Positions 45,203-53,018 of a stretch of DNA of 57,668 bases are shown piece by piece. A model generated the notes under the pieces. It saw only the letters and a list, made by a program, of their open reading frames with translations. It did no database searches and was not told where the DNA came from. Source of the DNA: Sedimentisphaerales bacterium. GTDB lineage: Bacteria; Planctomycetota; Phycisphaerae; Sedimentisphaerales; SG8-4. The position numbers were made by a program, and so were the translations under genes. Each line of letters starts with the position of its first letter. Position 1 is the first letter of the stretch. The stretch is from the NCBI GenBank assembly GCA_016932895.1, contig JAFGCA010000584.1, forward strand, positions 1-57,668, read 5' to 3'.

Positions 45203-47174
45203 CGAAGCAGACGTTCGACACCGCCTGGAGCTGATCTCCCGCGTGCAGCCCTCGCCCTCGGCGACTGAAAAGGCGCTGGATCGCGTCCGGCAGATGTTGA
45301 CCCAGCCAGAGAGACTTCAAGCTCGCAAGAGCCTATGGAGAATAGTCATGGAAAGCAAATGGAGCAAATTGGCCGTAGCGGCGGCGGTCGTCCTGGCCGT
45401 GGCCTTCGGCCTCAATATGATCGGCGGCCGCCACATGGGCGGCGTCGCCTGGTCCCAGCTTTTGGAGAACGTGCAGCACGTCCGAACATCCATTCACCGC
45501 ACGCGGATGACGATTGCCCGGGACAACGAGCCGGACTCGACCGTCGAGTTTCTCATCTATCGGTCCACCGAGTTGGGCATCCGGCGCGACGCGTACGCCG
45601 ACGGCGAGCTGGCGACCCAGTTGTATGTCTCGCGGGACGCCGAGAAGTGCGTCGAGGTGATCCCCAGCCAGAGGCGATACGTCAAAGCAAAGTTCACCGA
45701 GCAGCAGCTTGCCGAGATACGCGAGAAAAACGACCCGCGCGAGCTGGTCAAGCTGCTGGTGTCCTTCGAGCATACCGAACTCGGCACCGAGATGATCGAA
45801 GGTAGAGAATGTGAGGGCATCGAGGTCGATGACCCGCGCTTTGGCAGGATGATATTTGAGCAGGGCAAGGGCCGTCTCTGGGCCGATGTCGAGACCGACC
45901 TGCCCGTCCGCATAGAGTTCGAGGGGACTTCGGCGGGGGGTGCAATACGGACGCGCCTCGTGGTGGACCAGTTCAACTGGGACCCTGTGCTGACGCCGGC
46001 CGATTTCGAGCCCAACATCCCTGAGGACTACACCGTCATGGCCGAAGTGGATCTCTCGGCCAATGAAGAGACCGTGGTCGAAGGTCTGCGCATCTTTGCG
46101 GGTATCACCGGTGGCAAGTACCCCAGCAGCCTGGACCTGATGACCTCGATGCAAGAAGTCCAGTATGCGTTCATCATCGAACGGCGCAAGCGCGGCGTCT
46201 CGATCGAGCAGGAACCGACGAAAGACGAGATGAGCAGCATCCTCGCCATTCAGGGCGTCTGCATGTTCTACGCCGGGCTGATGAACGAGGACAAGGACGT
46301 CGCCTACTATGGCGACAAGGTCTCGGCCGAGCACCCTCATGCGGTCCTGATGCGCTGGAAGTGCTGCGAGGACCAGTACCGGGTCATCATGGGCGATCTG
46401 ACGACCCGCGATGCCACGGCCGAGGAGTTGGCCGAGCTGGAGGCCTTGCCTTTGAACACCGAGTCCAACGCCGTCGATCCGGAGCCCGCCGACGGGACCA
46501 TCGGGACCGCCGTAGACGGTATGCAACTGAAGTGGCTGCCCGGCGCGACGGCCCTGGAGCACAAGATCTACCTCGGCACCGAGCCCGACAATCTCACCTT
46601 GCTGGCGACGGTGAAAGAAGCGCAGTTCAGCGACCTTCCCGTGTTGGAGAGAGGTACGGCCTATCTCTGGCGCGTGGACGAGGTCAACGCCGACGGCTCG
46701 GTCACGACGGGCGATCTGTGGAGCTTTGGCACGGGCAAGCTCGTGGGCTGGTGGAAGCTCGATGAGACCGAAGGTGCCGTGGCGGCCGATTCCAGCGGCG
46801 CTGGCCATGCCGGTACGCTGGTCGGCGACCCGGCCTGGGCCCCGGGCGCGATCGGCGGGGCCCTGGAACTCGACGGCGACGGTGACTATGTGGATCTCGG
46901 AACCGCCCCCGACTTCGATGCCGCCAGCCAGATCACCGTGGCCGCCTGGGTGAAAGTGGCCTCCTTCGACATGGACTGGCAGGCCATCGTCACCAAGGGC
47001 GACACCGCCTGGCGGCTTTCGCGCAGCATGGACGACAACCTGCACTTCGCCTGCACCGGCATGTGGCCGGAATGGGTGCACGGCAGCGCCGACGTCAACG
47101 ACGGACAATGGCACCACGTCGCCGGTGTCTACGACGGCGCCGAGTTGCGGCTCTACGTCGACGGCGGACCGTGA
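45189..47174 (+). CDS. Membrane sensor/anti-sigma candidate with LolA-like, fibronectin-like and truncated LamG domains
   Basis: A 661-aa single-pass protein. The short cytoplasmic N-terminus has no zinc ligands. The TM helix is at 61-78 (LAVAAAVVLAVAFGLNMI), followed by GGVAWSQLLENVQHVRTS. A LolA/RseB-like region (about 90-285) carries EGRECEGIEVDDPRFGR...RLWADVETDLPVRIEFEG. Residues about 430-515 are a fibronectin-like unit (AYLWRVDEVNADGSV), as in the PA14 gene. The last 145 residues start a LamG/concanavalin-like sandwich (LVGWWKLDETEGAVAADSSG ... WHHVAGVYDGAELRLYVDGGP) but stop where LamG domains normally continue for about 40-50 residues. The start is GTG 45189, preceded by AAAGGGGG; it overlaps the sigma gene by 14 bases. 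Confidence 0.75.
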   Translation: MSRSNEADVRHRLELISRVQPSPSATEKALDRVRQMLTQPERLQARKSLWRIVMESKWSKLAVAAAVVLAVAFGLNMIGGRHMGGVAWSQLLENVQHVRTSIHRTRMTIARDNEPDSTVEFLIYRSTELGIRRDAYADGELATQLYVSRDAEKCVEVIPSQRRYVKAKFTEQQLAEIREKNDPRELVKLLVSFEHTELGTEMIEGRECEGIEVDDPRFGRMIFEQGKGRLWADVETDLPVRIEFEGTSAGGAIRTRLVVDQFNWDPVLTPADFEPNIPEDYTVMAEVDLSANEETVVEGLRIFAGITGGKYPSSLDLMTSMQEVQYAFIIERRKRGVSIEQEPTKDEMSSILAIQGVCMFYAGLMNEDKDVAYYGDKVSAEHPHAVLMRWKCCEDQYRVIMGDLTTRDATAEELAELEALPLNTESNAVDPEPADGTIGTAVDGMQLKWLPGATALEHKIYLGTEPDNLTLLATVKEAQFSDLPVLERGTAYLWRVDEVNADGSVTTGDLWSFGTGKLVGWWKLDETEGAVAADSSGAGHAGTLVGDPAWAPGAIGGALELDGDGDYVDLGTAPDFDAASQITVAAWVKVASFDMDWQAIVTKGDTAWRLSRSMDDNLHFACTGMWPEWVHGSADVNDGQWHHVAGVYDGAELRLYVDGGP

Positions 47175-47224
47175 GAGAAGACACACCTTCAGCAGTCTTC
47201 GGTACCAGGTCCATTAGAAACTCG

Positions 47225-47264
47225 CACGAGAAGGGGCCGGGCGATCCGTCCGGCCCCTCTCGTG
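47225..47264 (+). terminator. Terminator-like hairpin after the third ECF operon
   Basis: CACGAGAAGGGGCCGG (47225-47240) pairs with CCGGCCCCTCTCGTG (47250-47264) with a single bulged A. It lies 51 bases after the stop. No T-run follows, so it may be a weak intrinsic terminator or a stabilising 3' structure. Confidence 0.6.
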
Positions 47265-47317
47265 TGTGTGCGTGAGAAGATCCTGGCGATTACAGATTAC
47301 GGCGTAGACAGCCAGCC

Positions 47318-47391
47318 TTGTCACCCCTGCGAAGGCAGGGGTCCAGGAAACGACCGAAGTGTCCTGGATTCCCGCCTGCGCGGGAATGACA
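47318..47391. repeat. REP-like repeat of the CCCCTGCGAAGGCAGGGG / CCCGCCTGCGCGGGAATGAC type
   Basis: CTTGTCACCCCTGCGAAGGC, AGGGGTCCAGGA and, in reverse, TCCTGGATTCCCGCC, TGCGCGGGAATGAC form a compound hairpin. There are two small palindromic tips (CCCCTGCGAAGGCAGGGG and CCCGCCTGCGCGGG) and a TCCAGGA/TCCTGGA inner stem. Very similar repeats occur in many unrelated bacteria (recalled knowledge). Confidence 0.75.
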
Positions 47392-47417
47392 CGGAGCGTT
47401 TCCATTGAGGGCGGCGG

Positions 47418-47529
47418 GTGGCAGCGTCAAGCGGCAGCTTGGCGATGGGTGATTTGTCCGCTGCGTGTGGCGCTACACGAGCCCCGGGCGTTGCGCCATC
47501 GCCAAGTCCTTCGGACTTGACGCTGCCAC
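47418..47529. repeat. Copy D of the 112-bp GTGGCAGCGTCAAG palindromic repeat
   Basis: The same length and arms as copies A and C. The right-arm hairpin is AAGTCC-TTC-GGACTT (47504-47518). Compared with AAGGCC/GGCCTT in copy A, both sides of the pair have changed, which supports selection or inheritance of the structure. The centre contains CGTGT/ACACG. The 3' flank to about 47562 matches copy C. The 524-base gap 47175-47698 otherwise holds only the terminator hairpin and the neighbouring repeat. Confidence 0.88.
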
Positions 47530-47698
47530 TCGTAGTTGTCCAGAGTCCAAAACAATGATGCTCTAAAACCTGCATAGACCCCACCGACAGCGGCCGTGTG
47601 CAATTGACTTGCGAACGGTCCGCTGTTTGATTACAACAGACCTCCATGGACGCATCAGAGGATCGTCACATGACAAGAGATGCCGTGGAGGTAGACTG

Positions 47699-49630
47699 AT
47701 GATTTTGCTCTTTCGGGCCATCCTGATCGCGTATCTTCTCCTTTGGGCGGCGCTGCTGGTGGGATGCGTGCGCAAGAGGGAATTCTGCCGCCTTCTGGGG
47801 ACTTCGCGGGCAACGCGTCTGTTCTGGCTGGCCACGTTCGTGTTCTTCAATCCGGTTTTGACGATTCTGTATCTCATCTTCGGCCAGGTCCGCTCACCCC
47901 GCGCCGGCGCCAACCGGGTCGTGCTCGTTCTCGTGCCGGTCGTGGTGCTCGTCGGATTCTTCGTGAACGTTCCCGGCGTGACGCATTTATGGATGCAGCC
48001 GTTTTTAGGGCGCTCGCCCGAGGCGGGGCAGTCGCCGCGAGCGCACCTGGCCGTCATTAAGGCCGCCAACAACACTTCGACGACCAGCTCGAGCGCCCAC
48101 AGCGACAACAGTCGCCTGGCCTGTCGCAACATCGCGATCGTGGTCGAAGACGATCATCCGCTGTTGCAGCGAGTCGCCGGGGAACTGGTCGAGGATCTCC
48201 AAGCCATCGCCGGCGTGGAAAGCGTTGCCCTGCACACCAGCGGTGCCTTCCCGGAGAGCGGGCAGCGGGCGCCGGACATCTTCGTCCAGTTGTACCACGA
48301 GGGGATCGACGAAAACCTCCTGCCTTATTCGCTGAAGCTCGCCGCCGAAATCCGCGCGCTGGTGGGCAGAAGCCCGTTGCGCAGCCGAAGCTCCCATTTC
48401 GACACGCAAACGCCTCCGGCCCTCGATTTCAACGTTCAGGTGGAAATGACCCACACCAGCACGACGGAAGGCTACGAGTCGGTGCGGTACACCCTGGCGG
48501 GGCGGAATATTGCCAAGGGTCTCGCTGAGACCATCAAGAAGCATCTCGATCAGTGGCGGGACAAGCACGGCCTGCTTCCGGAGATCCCGGCCGACTTCTA
48601 CGGGACGTACCGGGCCAACGAGCTGCCCGAGCCGCTGCGGGCCTTCAGCCCCATGCCGCTGGGCTCCTACGCGGGACTTCTCAGGCACAACGAGACGTAT
48701 TACCGGTTTCAAAGCGAAGGGGACGTCGTGGCGACGATGGAGAAGCTCCGCGACGACATGGAGCAACACGGGTGGAAGACCCACTCCAGCCGCCTCGAAC
48801 CGCGCTTTATCGACCTGATGTTCGACAAGGACGATCGAAGCATCCAGATCTTCAAGTTTCATTTGGGCCGCAGTCCCGGACGCGACCCTATCATAGAGGA
48901 GGCCCCGATCTCCGCCTTCGGCGTTCATGACATCCAGTCCTTTTCGAACGACGAGCGAACCGCGGCGCTGGAGGGGCTGCTCGCCGAGCCGGTTTCCCTG
49001 GAGCGCGTGATGCTCTTCGAGCGCATGTTCGGTCGCGGGCAGCGCGACAAGCTCCTGGCCGTCCTGGAGCGGCAGCCGCATCGCACTTTGCCTGCGGAAG
49101 TCAGGTTGGCTGAATTGTACCAGCACAGAGAAGAAGCAGAGAAAGCCCGCCGGGCCCTGATCCGTGCCAACGCGCTACTCTGGTCGGTCCGGGAAGACGA
49201 CCGTTTCAAGAGCCGCCTCAAGAGCCTGGCCGAGAAGCTCGGCGACGAGACACTCGCCGAGGCGCCGCCGACGAAGCAGGATTTCCAGGACGTGGGTTTC
49301 ATTGAGCTGGCTCCACACGTCGAGCCTTTCGAAGAGGAGGTTGGGCTGGACGTTCCCGTGGTGATGTTCTACGAGGATGGGGACGGGAAGCTGCGCACCG
49401 TCAGCGTCAGCGTTGGCCCGTCGGGAAACGAAAACGATCCGTTCCTCATACACCATATGGAACGGATGCCGCACGGGAGCAGTTGGGGTTCACACGGCGG
49501 CTTGTCGCAGGCCCGCGATTCGTGGCAGGGTCACTATTCCAAACGTATTGGCGATTTCACCTTGAACTGTAACATCACGGCACTGGAGAACGGACAACGC
49601 TTCAAGATGTCGTGCAGTGTCCAAGAATGA
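47699..49630 (+). CDS. Membrane-anchored protein of unknown function
   Basis: A 643-aa protein with three N-terminal TM helices (about residues 5-22, 41-63 and 70-95: LLFRAILIAYLLLWAALLVG, LFWLATFVFFNPVLTILYL, VVLVLVPVVVLVGFFVNVPG). A long extracytoplasmic part of about 540 residues follows, with no recognised family. It includes mixed alpha/beta stretches, a helical TPR-like segment (VRLAELYQHREEAEKARRALIRANALLW, about 480-510) and a beta-rich end. No catalytic motif is seen. The start is ATG 47699, because GGAGGTAGACTG precedes it and the TM helix then begins at the N-terminus. Its last bases overlap the open frame of the next gene, but that gene starts 32 bases after this stop. Confidence 0.75.
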   Translation: MILLFRAILIAYLLLWAALLVGCVRKREFCRLLGTSRATRLFWLATFVFFNPVLTILYLIFGQVRSPRAGANRVVLVLVPVVVLVGFFVNVPGVTHLWMQPFLGRSPEAGQSPRAHLAVIKAANNTSTTSSSAHSDNSRLACRNIAIVVEDDHPLLQRVAGELVEDLQAIAGVESVALHTSGAFPESGQRAPDIFVQLYHEGIDENLLPYSLKLAAEIRALVGRSPLRSRSSHFDTQTPPALDFNVQVEMTHTSTTEGYESVRYTLAGRNIAKGLAETIKKHLDQWRDKHGLLPEIPADFYGTYRANELPEPLRAFSPMPLGSYAGLLRHNETYYRFQSEGDVVATMEKLRDDMEQHGWKTHSSRLEPRFIDLMFDKDDRSIQIFKFHLGRSPGRDPIIEEAPISAFGVHDIQSFSNDERTAALEGLLAEPVSLERVMLFERMFGRGQRDKLLAVLERQPHRTLPAEVRLAELYQHREEAEKARRALIRANALLWSVREDDRFKSRLKSLAEKLGDETLAEAPPTKQDFQDVGFIELAPHVEPFEEEVGLDVPVVMFYEDGDGKLRTVSVSVGPSGNENDPFLIHHMERMPHGSSWGSHGGLSQARDSWQGHYSKRIGDFTLNCNITALENGQRFKMSCSVQE

Positions 49631-49661
49631 ACGGACCCTGTCTTTGGAAGGAGAAGGTTCC

Positions 49662-51008
49662 ATGTCGCAGCCATCCATGAGCAGACGTCGTTTTCTGGCC
49701 GGCACCGCCACGATCGGCGCGGTGACCGTCGTACCGCGCCACGTATTGGGAGGAGCCGGGCACACCGCCCCCAGCGAGAAGCTCAATATCGCCGGTATCG
49801 GTTTCGGCGGGATGGGCAAGCACAATCTCCGCCAGCTCGAAAGCGAGAACATCGTCGCGCTGTGCGACGTGGACCGCCAGTACGTCGCGGAGCCCTGCAA
49901 GCGGTATCCGAAGGCCAAATTCTACGTGGACTTCCGGGAGATGCTGGACAAGCAGAAGGATATCGACGCGGTGATGATTGCCACGCCGGACCATACGCAC
50001 GCGGTGATTTCGATGGAAGCCATGCGCCGCGGCAAGCACGTCTATTGTCAGAAGCCGCTGACGCACGACGTGTACGAGGCCCGCATGTTGGCCAAGGCCG
50101 CCAAAGAGTCCGGCGTGATCACGCAAATGGGAATCCAGGGACATTCGAGCGAGAGCGTCCGCCTCGTGTGCGAATGGATCTGGGACGGCGCCATCGGCGA
50201 GGTCCGCGAGGTGGACGCGTGGTGCAGCCTGTCGTATTACCCGTTCGGACACGCCTACTGGAGCTCGAAGTGGAGCCGGCGGCCCGAAGAGACGCCGCCG
50301 GTGCCGGAGACGCTCGATTGGGATCTGTGGATTGGCCCGGCCCCGCACCGGCCCTACCACCCGGCCTATCACCCCGGCGTCTGGCGCTGCTGGTGGGACT
50401 TCGGCTGCGGCATGATGGGCGACCGCGGCGCCCACACGTTGGACAGCGTCTTCTGGGCCCTGAAACTGGGACAGCCGACCAGCGTCGACGCCACGTCGCT
50501 GGGGATGAATCCGGATACGCATCCGCTGGCCTCGATTGTCACGTACCAGTTTCCCGCGCGGGGTGAGCTGCCGCCGGTGAAGCTGACGTGGTATGAGGGG
50601 TTGCGCCCGCCGCGACCGGCTGACCTCGAGGACGGCCGCCGCATGGGACACCCCGAAGGAGGAATCTTGTTCAAAGGCAGCAAGGGCACGCTCATGGCCG
50701 GCGTGTACGGCGAAGGGGCCAGGATCATTCCCGAGAGCAAAATGAAGCAATACAAGCAGCCTGCCAAGACGCTTGCCCGGGTGGACGGCTCGCACGAGCA
50801 GGACTGGGTGCGGGCCTGCAAGAGCGGCCAGCCGGCCGGGGCCGATTTCGCCTATTCCGGACCCCTCACCGAGATCTGCCTGCTCGGAAACGTGGCCAAA
50901 CGCGTGGACACCCGCATCGAGTGGGACGGACAGGCCATGAAGGTGACCAACCTGCCCGAGGCCAATCAGTACGTGCGCACGCCGTACCGCCAAGGCTGGA
51001 GCCTGTAA
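49662..51008 (+). CDS. Tat-exported Gfo/Idh/MocA family oxidoreductase (second)
   Basis: A 448-aa protein with a twin-arginine signal (MSRRRFLAGTATIGAVTVVPR) followed by the Rossmann start IAGIGFGGMGKHN and the conserved YCQKPLTHDVYEARMLAKAA (catalytic EKP-type lysine, here QKP). Blocks such as GIQGHSSESVRLVCEWIWDGAIGEVREVDAW and WDLWIGPAPHRPYHPAYHPGVWRCWWDFG are typical of the secreted planctomycete subgroup. The cofactor is NAD(P) and the substrate is probably a sugar derivative; neither is proven here. The start is ATG 49662 with AAGGAGAAGG upstream. It is a paralogue of the gene at 9341-10657. Confidence 0.9.
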   Translation: MSQPSMSRRRFLAGTATIGAVTVVPRHVLGGAGHTAPSEKLNIAGIGFGGMGKHNLRQLESENIVALCDVDRQYVAEPCKRYPKAKFYVDFREMLDKQKDIDAVMIATPDHTHAVISMEAMRRGKHVYCQKPLTHDVYEARMLAKAAKESGVITQMGIQGHSSESVRLVCEWIWDGAIGEVREVDAWCSLSYYPFGHAYWSSKWSRRPEETPPVPETLDWDLWIGPAPHRPYHPAYHPGVWRCWWDFGCGMMGDRGAHTLDSVFWALKLGQPTSVDATSLGMNPDTHPLASIVTYQFPARGELPPVKLTWYEGLRPPRPADLEDGRRMGHPEGGILFKGSKGTLMAGVYGEGARIIPESKMKQYKQPAKTLARVDGSHEQDWVRACKSGQPAGADFAYSGPLTEICLLGNVAKRVDTRIEWDGQAMKVTNLPEANQYVRTPYRQGWSL

Positions 51009-51090
51009 GCGGCTGCATGGGGAGTTCAGCCGGCCGCGCGGCCGGCGCGGCGCTCGCCGCAAGTGAAGGCGACTCTCGTCGTCCGTCCGC

Positions 51091-51243
51091 CTACTCGTTG
51101 GGCTCGGGCGTTTCGGTCTGGGACGTTCGCGCCCCGCCGGCGGTCGGCGTTGTTTCGCCCTCTTTCTTGCAGCCGGACAGCGTCGTGGCCAGCAGTACAC
51201 CCGCTATCGTCAACCAGACCATCGTGCGTCTCATGCGCTTCAT
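51091..51243 (-). CDS. 50-residue lipoprotein
   Basis: A short frame with an excellent ribosome-binding site (GGAGGT, 7 bases before the ATG at 51243). The N-terminus has basic residues (MKRMRR), then a hydrophobic core VWLTIAGVLLATTLSGC, giving a lipobox LSGC with Cys25. The mature part is only about 25 residues, hydrophilic and Thr/Pro/Glu-rich (KKEGETTPTAGGARTSQTE...). It lies in the gap between the second oxidoreductase (convergent) and ECF 4 (divergent). No family is recognised. Small entericidin-like lipoproteins have a similar size, but no specific homology is claimed. Confidence 0.7.
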   Translation of the reverse strand: MKRMRRTMVWLTIAGVLLATTLSGCKKEGETTPTAGGARTSQTETPEPNE

Positions 51244-51438
51244 CGTGCGTACCTCCAACAAATCGGGTCATCTCGGACAACGGGCCTGCGCCCGCCTCTA
51301 TTACCACAGACGCACGTCGAGGACGTTCATTGCAAACAAAATCCCGGCTTGCCTGCCTCATCGAGCTCACCGGATGTCTGCAAAAAACTTTTGCTCTTGA
51401 AAGCATCGCCCGCATCTTACTTGTTATATTGGTGGAAC

Positions 51439-52017
51439 ATGCATGTTCTCGACGAAAGGGCCTTTTCGGTGCAGGTGGAAGACAGGTTGTTGGTTTGGCG
51501 GCTCAATCGCGGCGACGCGACCGGTCTGTCGCGTGTGTATGAGAAGTACCGCGACGATCTGCTGCGGCTGGCGGCTTCGATGCTGAACGATGCCGCGACC
51601 GCCGAGGATATCGTTCACGACGTGTTCGTCCGGTTCGCCGGCTCGGCCCGGACGTTTCGCCTGACCGGCAGCCTCAAGGGCTATTTAGCCACTTGTGTGG
51701 CCAACGCGGCCCGCAACGTGCTCAAGGCGGCCTCGCGCCGGCGCGGCGTCGCGCTCGACGAGGCGATGGGGTTGGCGTGCGAGGCCGACGGGCCCGAGCG
51801 CTGGATGATCTGCAGCGAGCAGTTCCGGCAGGTCAGCGGAGCCATGACGCAACTGCCGCCCGAGCAGCGGGAGGTTGTGACCATGCACGTGTACGGCGAG
51901 ATGCCGTTTCGGGAGATCGCGGCATGGCAGCAGACGTCGATCAAGACCGTGCAGAGCCGGTATCGCTACGGCCTGAACAAACTGCGGTCGTCAATGAACG
52001 GTGAGGTAACGACATGA
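51439..52017 (+). CDS. ECF RNA polymerase sigma factor 4
   Basis: A 192-aa ECF sigma factor. Region 2 reads LVWRLNRGDATGLSRVYEKYRDDLLRLAASMLNDAATAEDIVHDVFVRFAG and LKGYLATCVANAARNVLKAA. Region 4 (MTQLPPEQREVVTMHVYGEMPFREIAAWQQTSIKTVQSRYRYGLNKLRSSMNGEV) includes the helix-turn-helix. The ending is almost the same as ECF 2 (SRYRYGLDKLHAMLNGEV), indicating a common origin. The start is ATG 51439 with GGTGGA upstream; the open frame to 51349 has no ribosome-binding site. The next gene overlaps by four bases (ATGA). A TATATT box (51425-51430) is close upstream, but no well-spaced -35 partner was found. Confidence 0.92.
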   Translation: MHVLDERAFSVQVEDRLLVWRLNRGDATGLSRVYEKYRDDLLRLAASMLNDAATAEDIVHDVFVRFAGSARTFRLTGSLKGYLATCVANAARNVLKAASRRRGVALDEAMGLACEADGPERWMICSEQFRQVSGAMTQLPPEQREVVTMHVYGEMPFREIAAWQQTSIKTVQSRYRYGLNKLRSSMNGEVTT

Positions 52018-52916
52018 AACCGCATGACAACATGGAGCGCTTCGCCCGAGACGCCTCGATCCACACGAGCGACGCGGCCAACGAGCGCATCCTCAACGAG
52101 ATGCACGAGGCCTACAAACGTTCCGCTCCCGTCGAGCCCGTGCCTCGGCGGCCGGATTATTGGGGCCTCGTCTTTGAGAGCCGATTCGCCCGGTTTGCCG
52201 CGGCCGCCGTCATCCTCCTGGCGCTGGCCACCCTTGTCGCCCAGTTCGGCACAATGCTTACCGCCGGCAACGTCGCCTGGGCTGATGTCACACAGCACTT
52301 CCAGTCCGTGCCGTTCTTCTACGCCTCGATCTATATGAAGAATGACGCGTTGGCCCGGCCTGCGCAGTTCGAGTTGTGGATGGCCCAAGGAGGTTACGCT
52401 CGCATGCGCGTCGGCTCGCAAGTCATCTTCGGCAAGGACGGAAAGGTGACCCGGGCGTTCGACGTCCTCCGCCGGCGAGAGACCGAGCCGAACGCCGAAG
52501 CGGCCGACTTGCTGGAGAGGCTCGATCCCCAGGGCGGATATTCCATCGAAACGGTGATCAGTTTCATCTCCGGGGGCAAACTGCTCGATGTCACCCCGCT
52601 GATGAATGCCGACGCCACCGTCCGCGAGGACCTTGTCGTTTTTGACGTGCAGTCGGACACCCATCCGGTGTGGGCGCGCATTCACGCCTTGCGCAGGAGC
52701 AAGCTGCCCGTGGGAATTCGCATTTGGGATCCGACCAGCGGAGCATGCGTGGACGCGCTGATCGATTACTCCAAGCAGATGCATGGAGTCTTCTTTGACC
52801 CGGATGCGTTCGCGGAGAAACTGAGTGAATCGGAAACGGGGGAAACCAACCTGGCCTACATGTTTCTCAAGGATGCCGGCGGGCGGGCCGTGACCCCCAT
52901 GGATCTCGGAAAGTAG
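52014..52916 (+). CDS. Membrane sensor/anti-sigma candidate with LolA/RseB-like periplasmic region
   Basis: A 300-aa single-pass protein encoded in a four-base overlap with ECF 4. The cytoplasmic part (1-60) is helical without zinc ligands. The TM helix is at about 61-78 (FAAAAVILLALATLVAQF), followed by GNVAWADVTQHFQSVPFFYASIY. In this and the protein at 45189 the segment after the TM is GxVAW[SA] followed by an amphipathic helix. The 210-residue periplasmic part alternates strands and loops (FELWMAQGGYARMRVGSQVIFGKDG ... LDVTPLMNADATVREDLVVFDV) and ends with a helical tail. The family resemblance to LolA/RseB is weaker here and rests on context and layout. It is probably the regulator of ECF 4. 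Confidence 0.7.
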   Translation: MKPHDNMERFARDASIHTSDAANERILNEMHEAYKRSAPVEPVPRRPDYWGLVFESRFARFAAAAVILLALATLVAQFGTMLTAGNVAWADVTQHFQSVPFFYASIYMKNDALARPAQFELWMAQGGYARMRVGSQVIFGKDGKVTRAFDVLRRRETEPNAEAADLLERLDPQGGYSIETVISFISGGKLLDVTPLMNADATVREDLVVFDVQSDTHPVWARIHALRRSKLPVGIRIWDPTSGACVDALIDYSKQMHGVFFDPDAFAEKLSESETGETNLAYMFLKDAGGRAVTPMDLGK

Positions 52917-53018
52917 AATGGACGCACTTCTTCTCCGGGTTTTTGCGCTGTCTGAGAAGGGGCCTGAATCGGCGTGTATGAAAAGGTTCTCGATTCGAAT
53001 GAAGGAAGGAAGACTGCG

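Noticed and set aside
45333..47186. 617-codon minus-strand frame over the ECF 3 partner
   Set aside because: Shadow frame; the plus-strand protein has a TM helix and domain repeats and overlaps the sigma gene.
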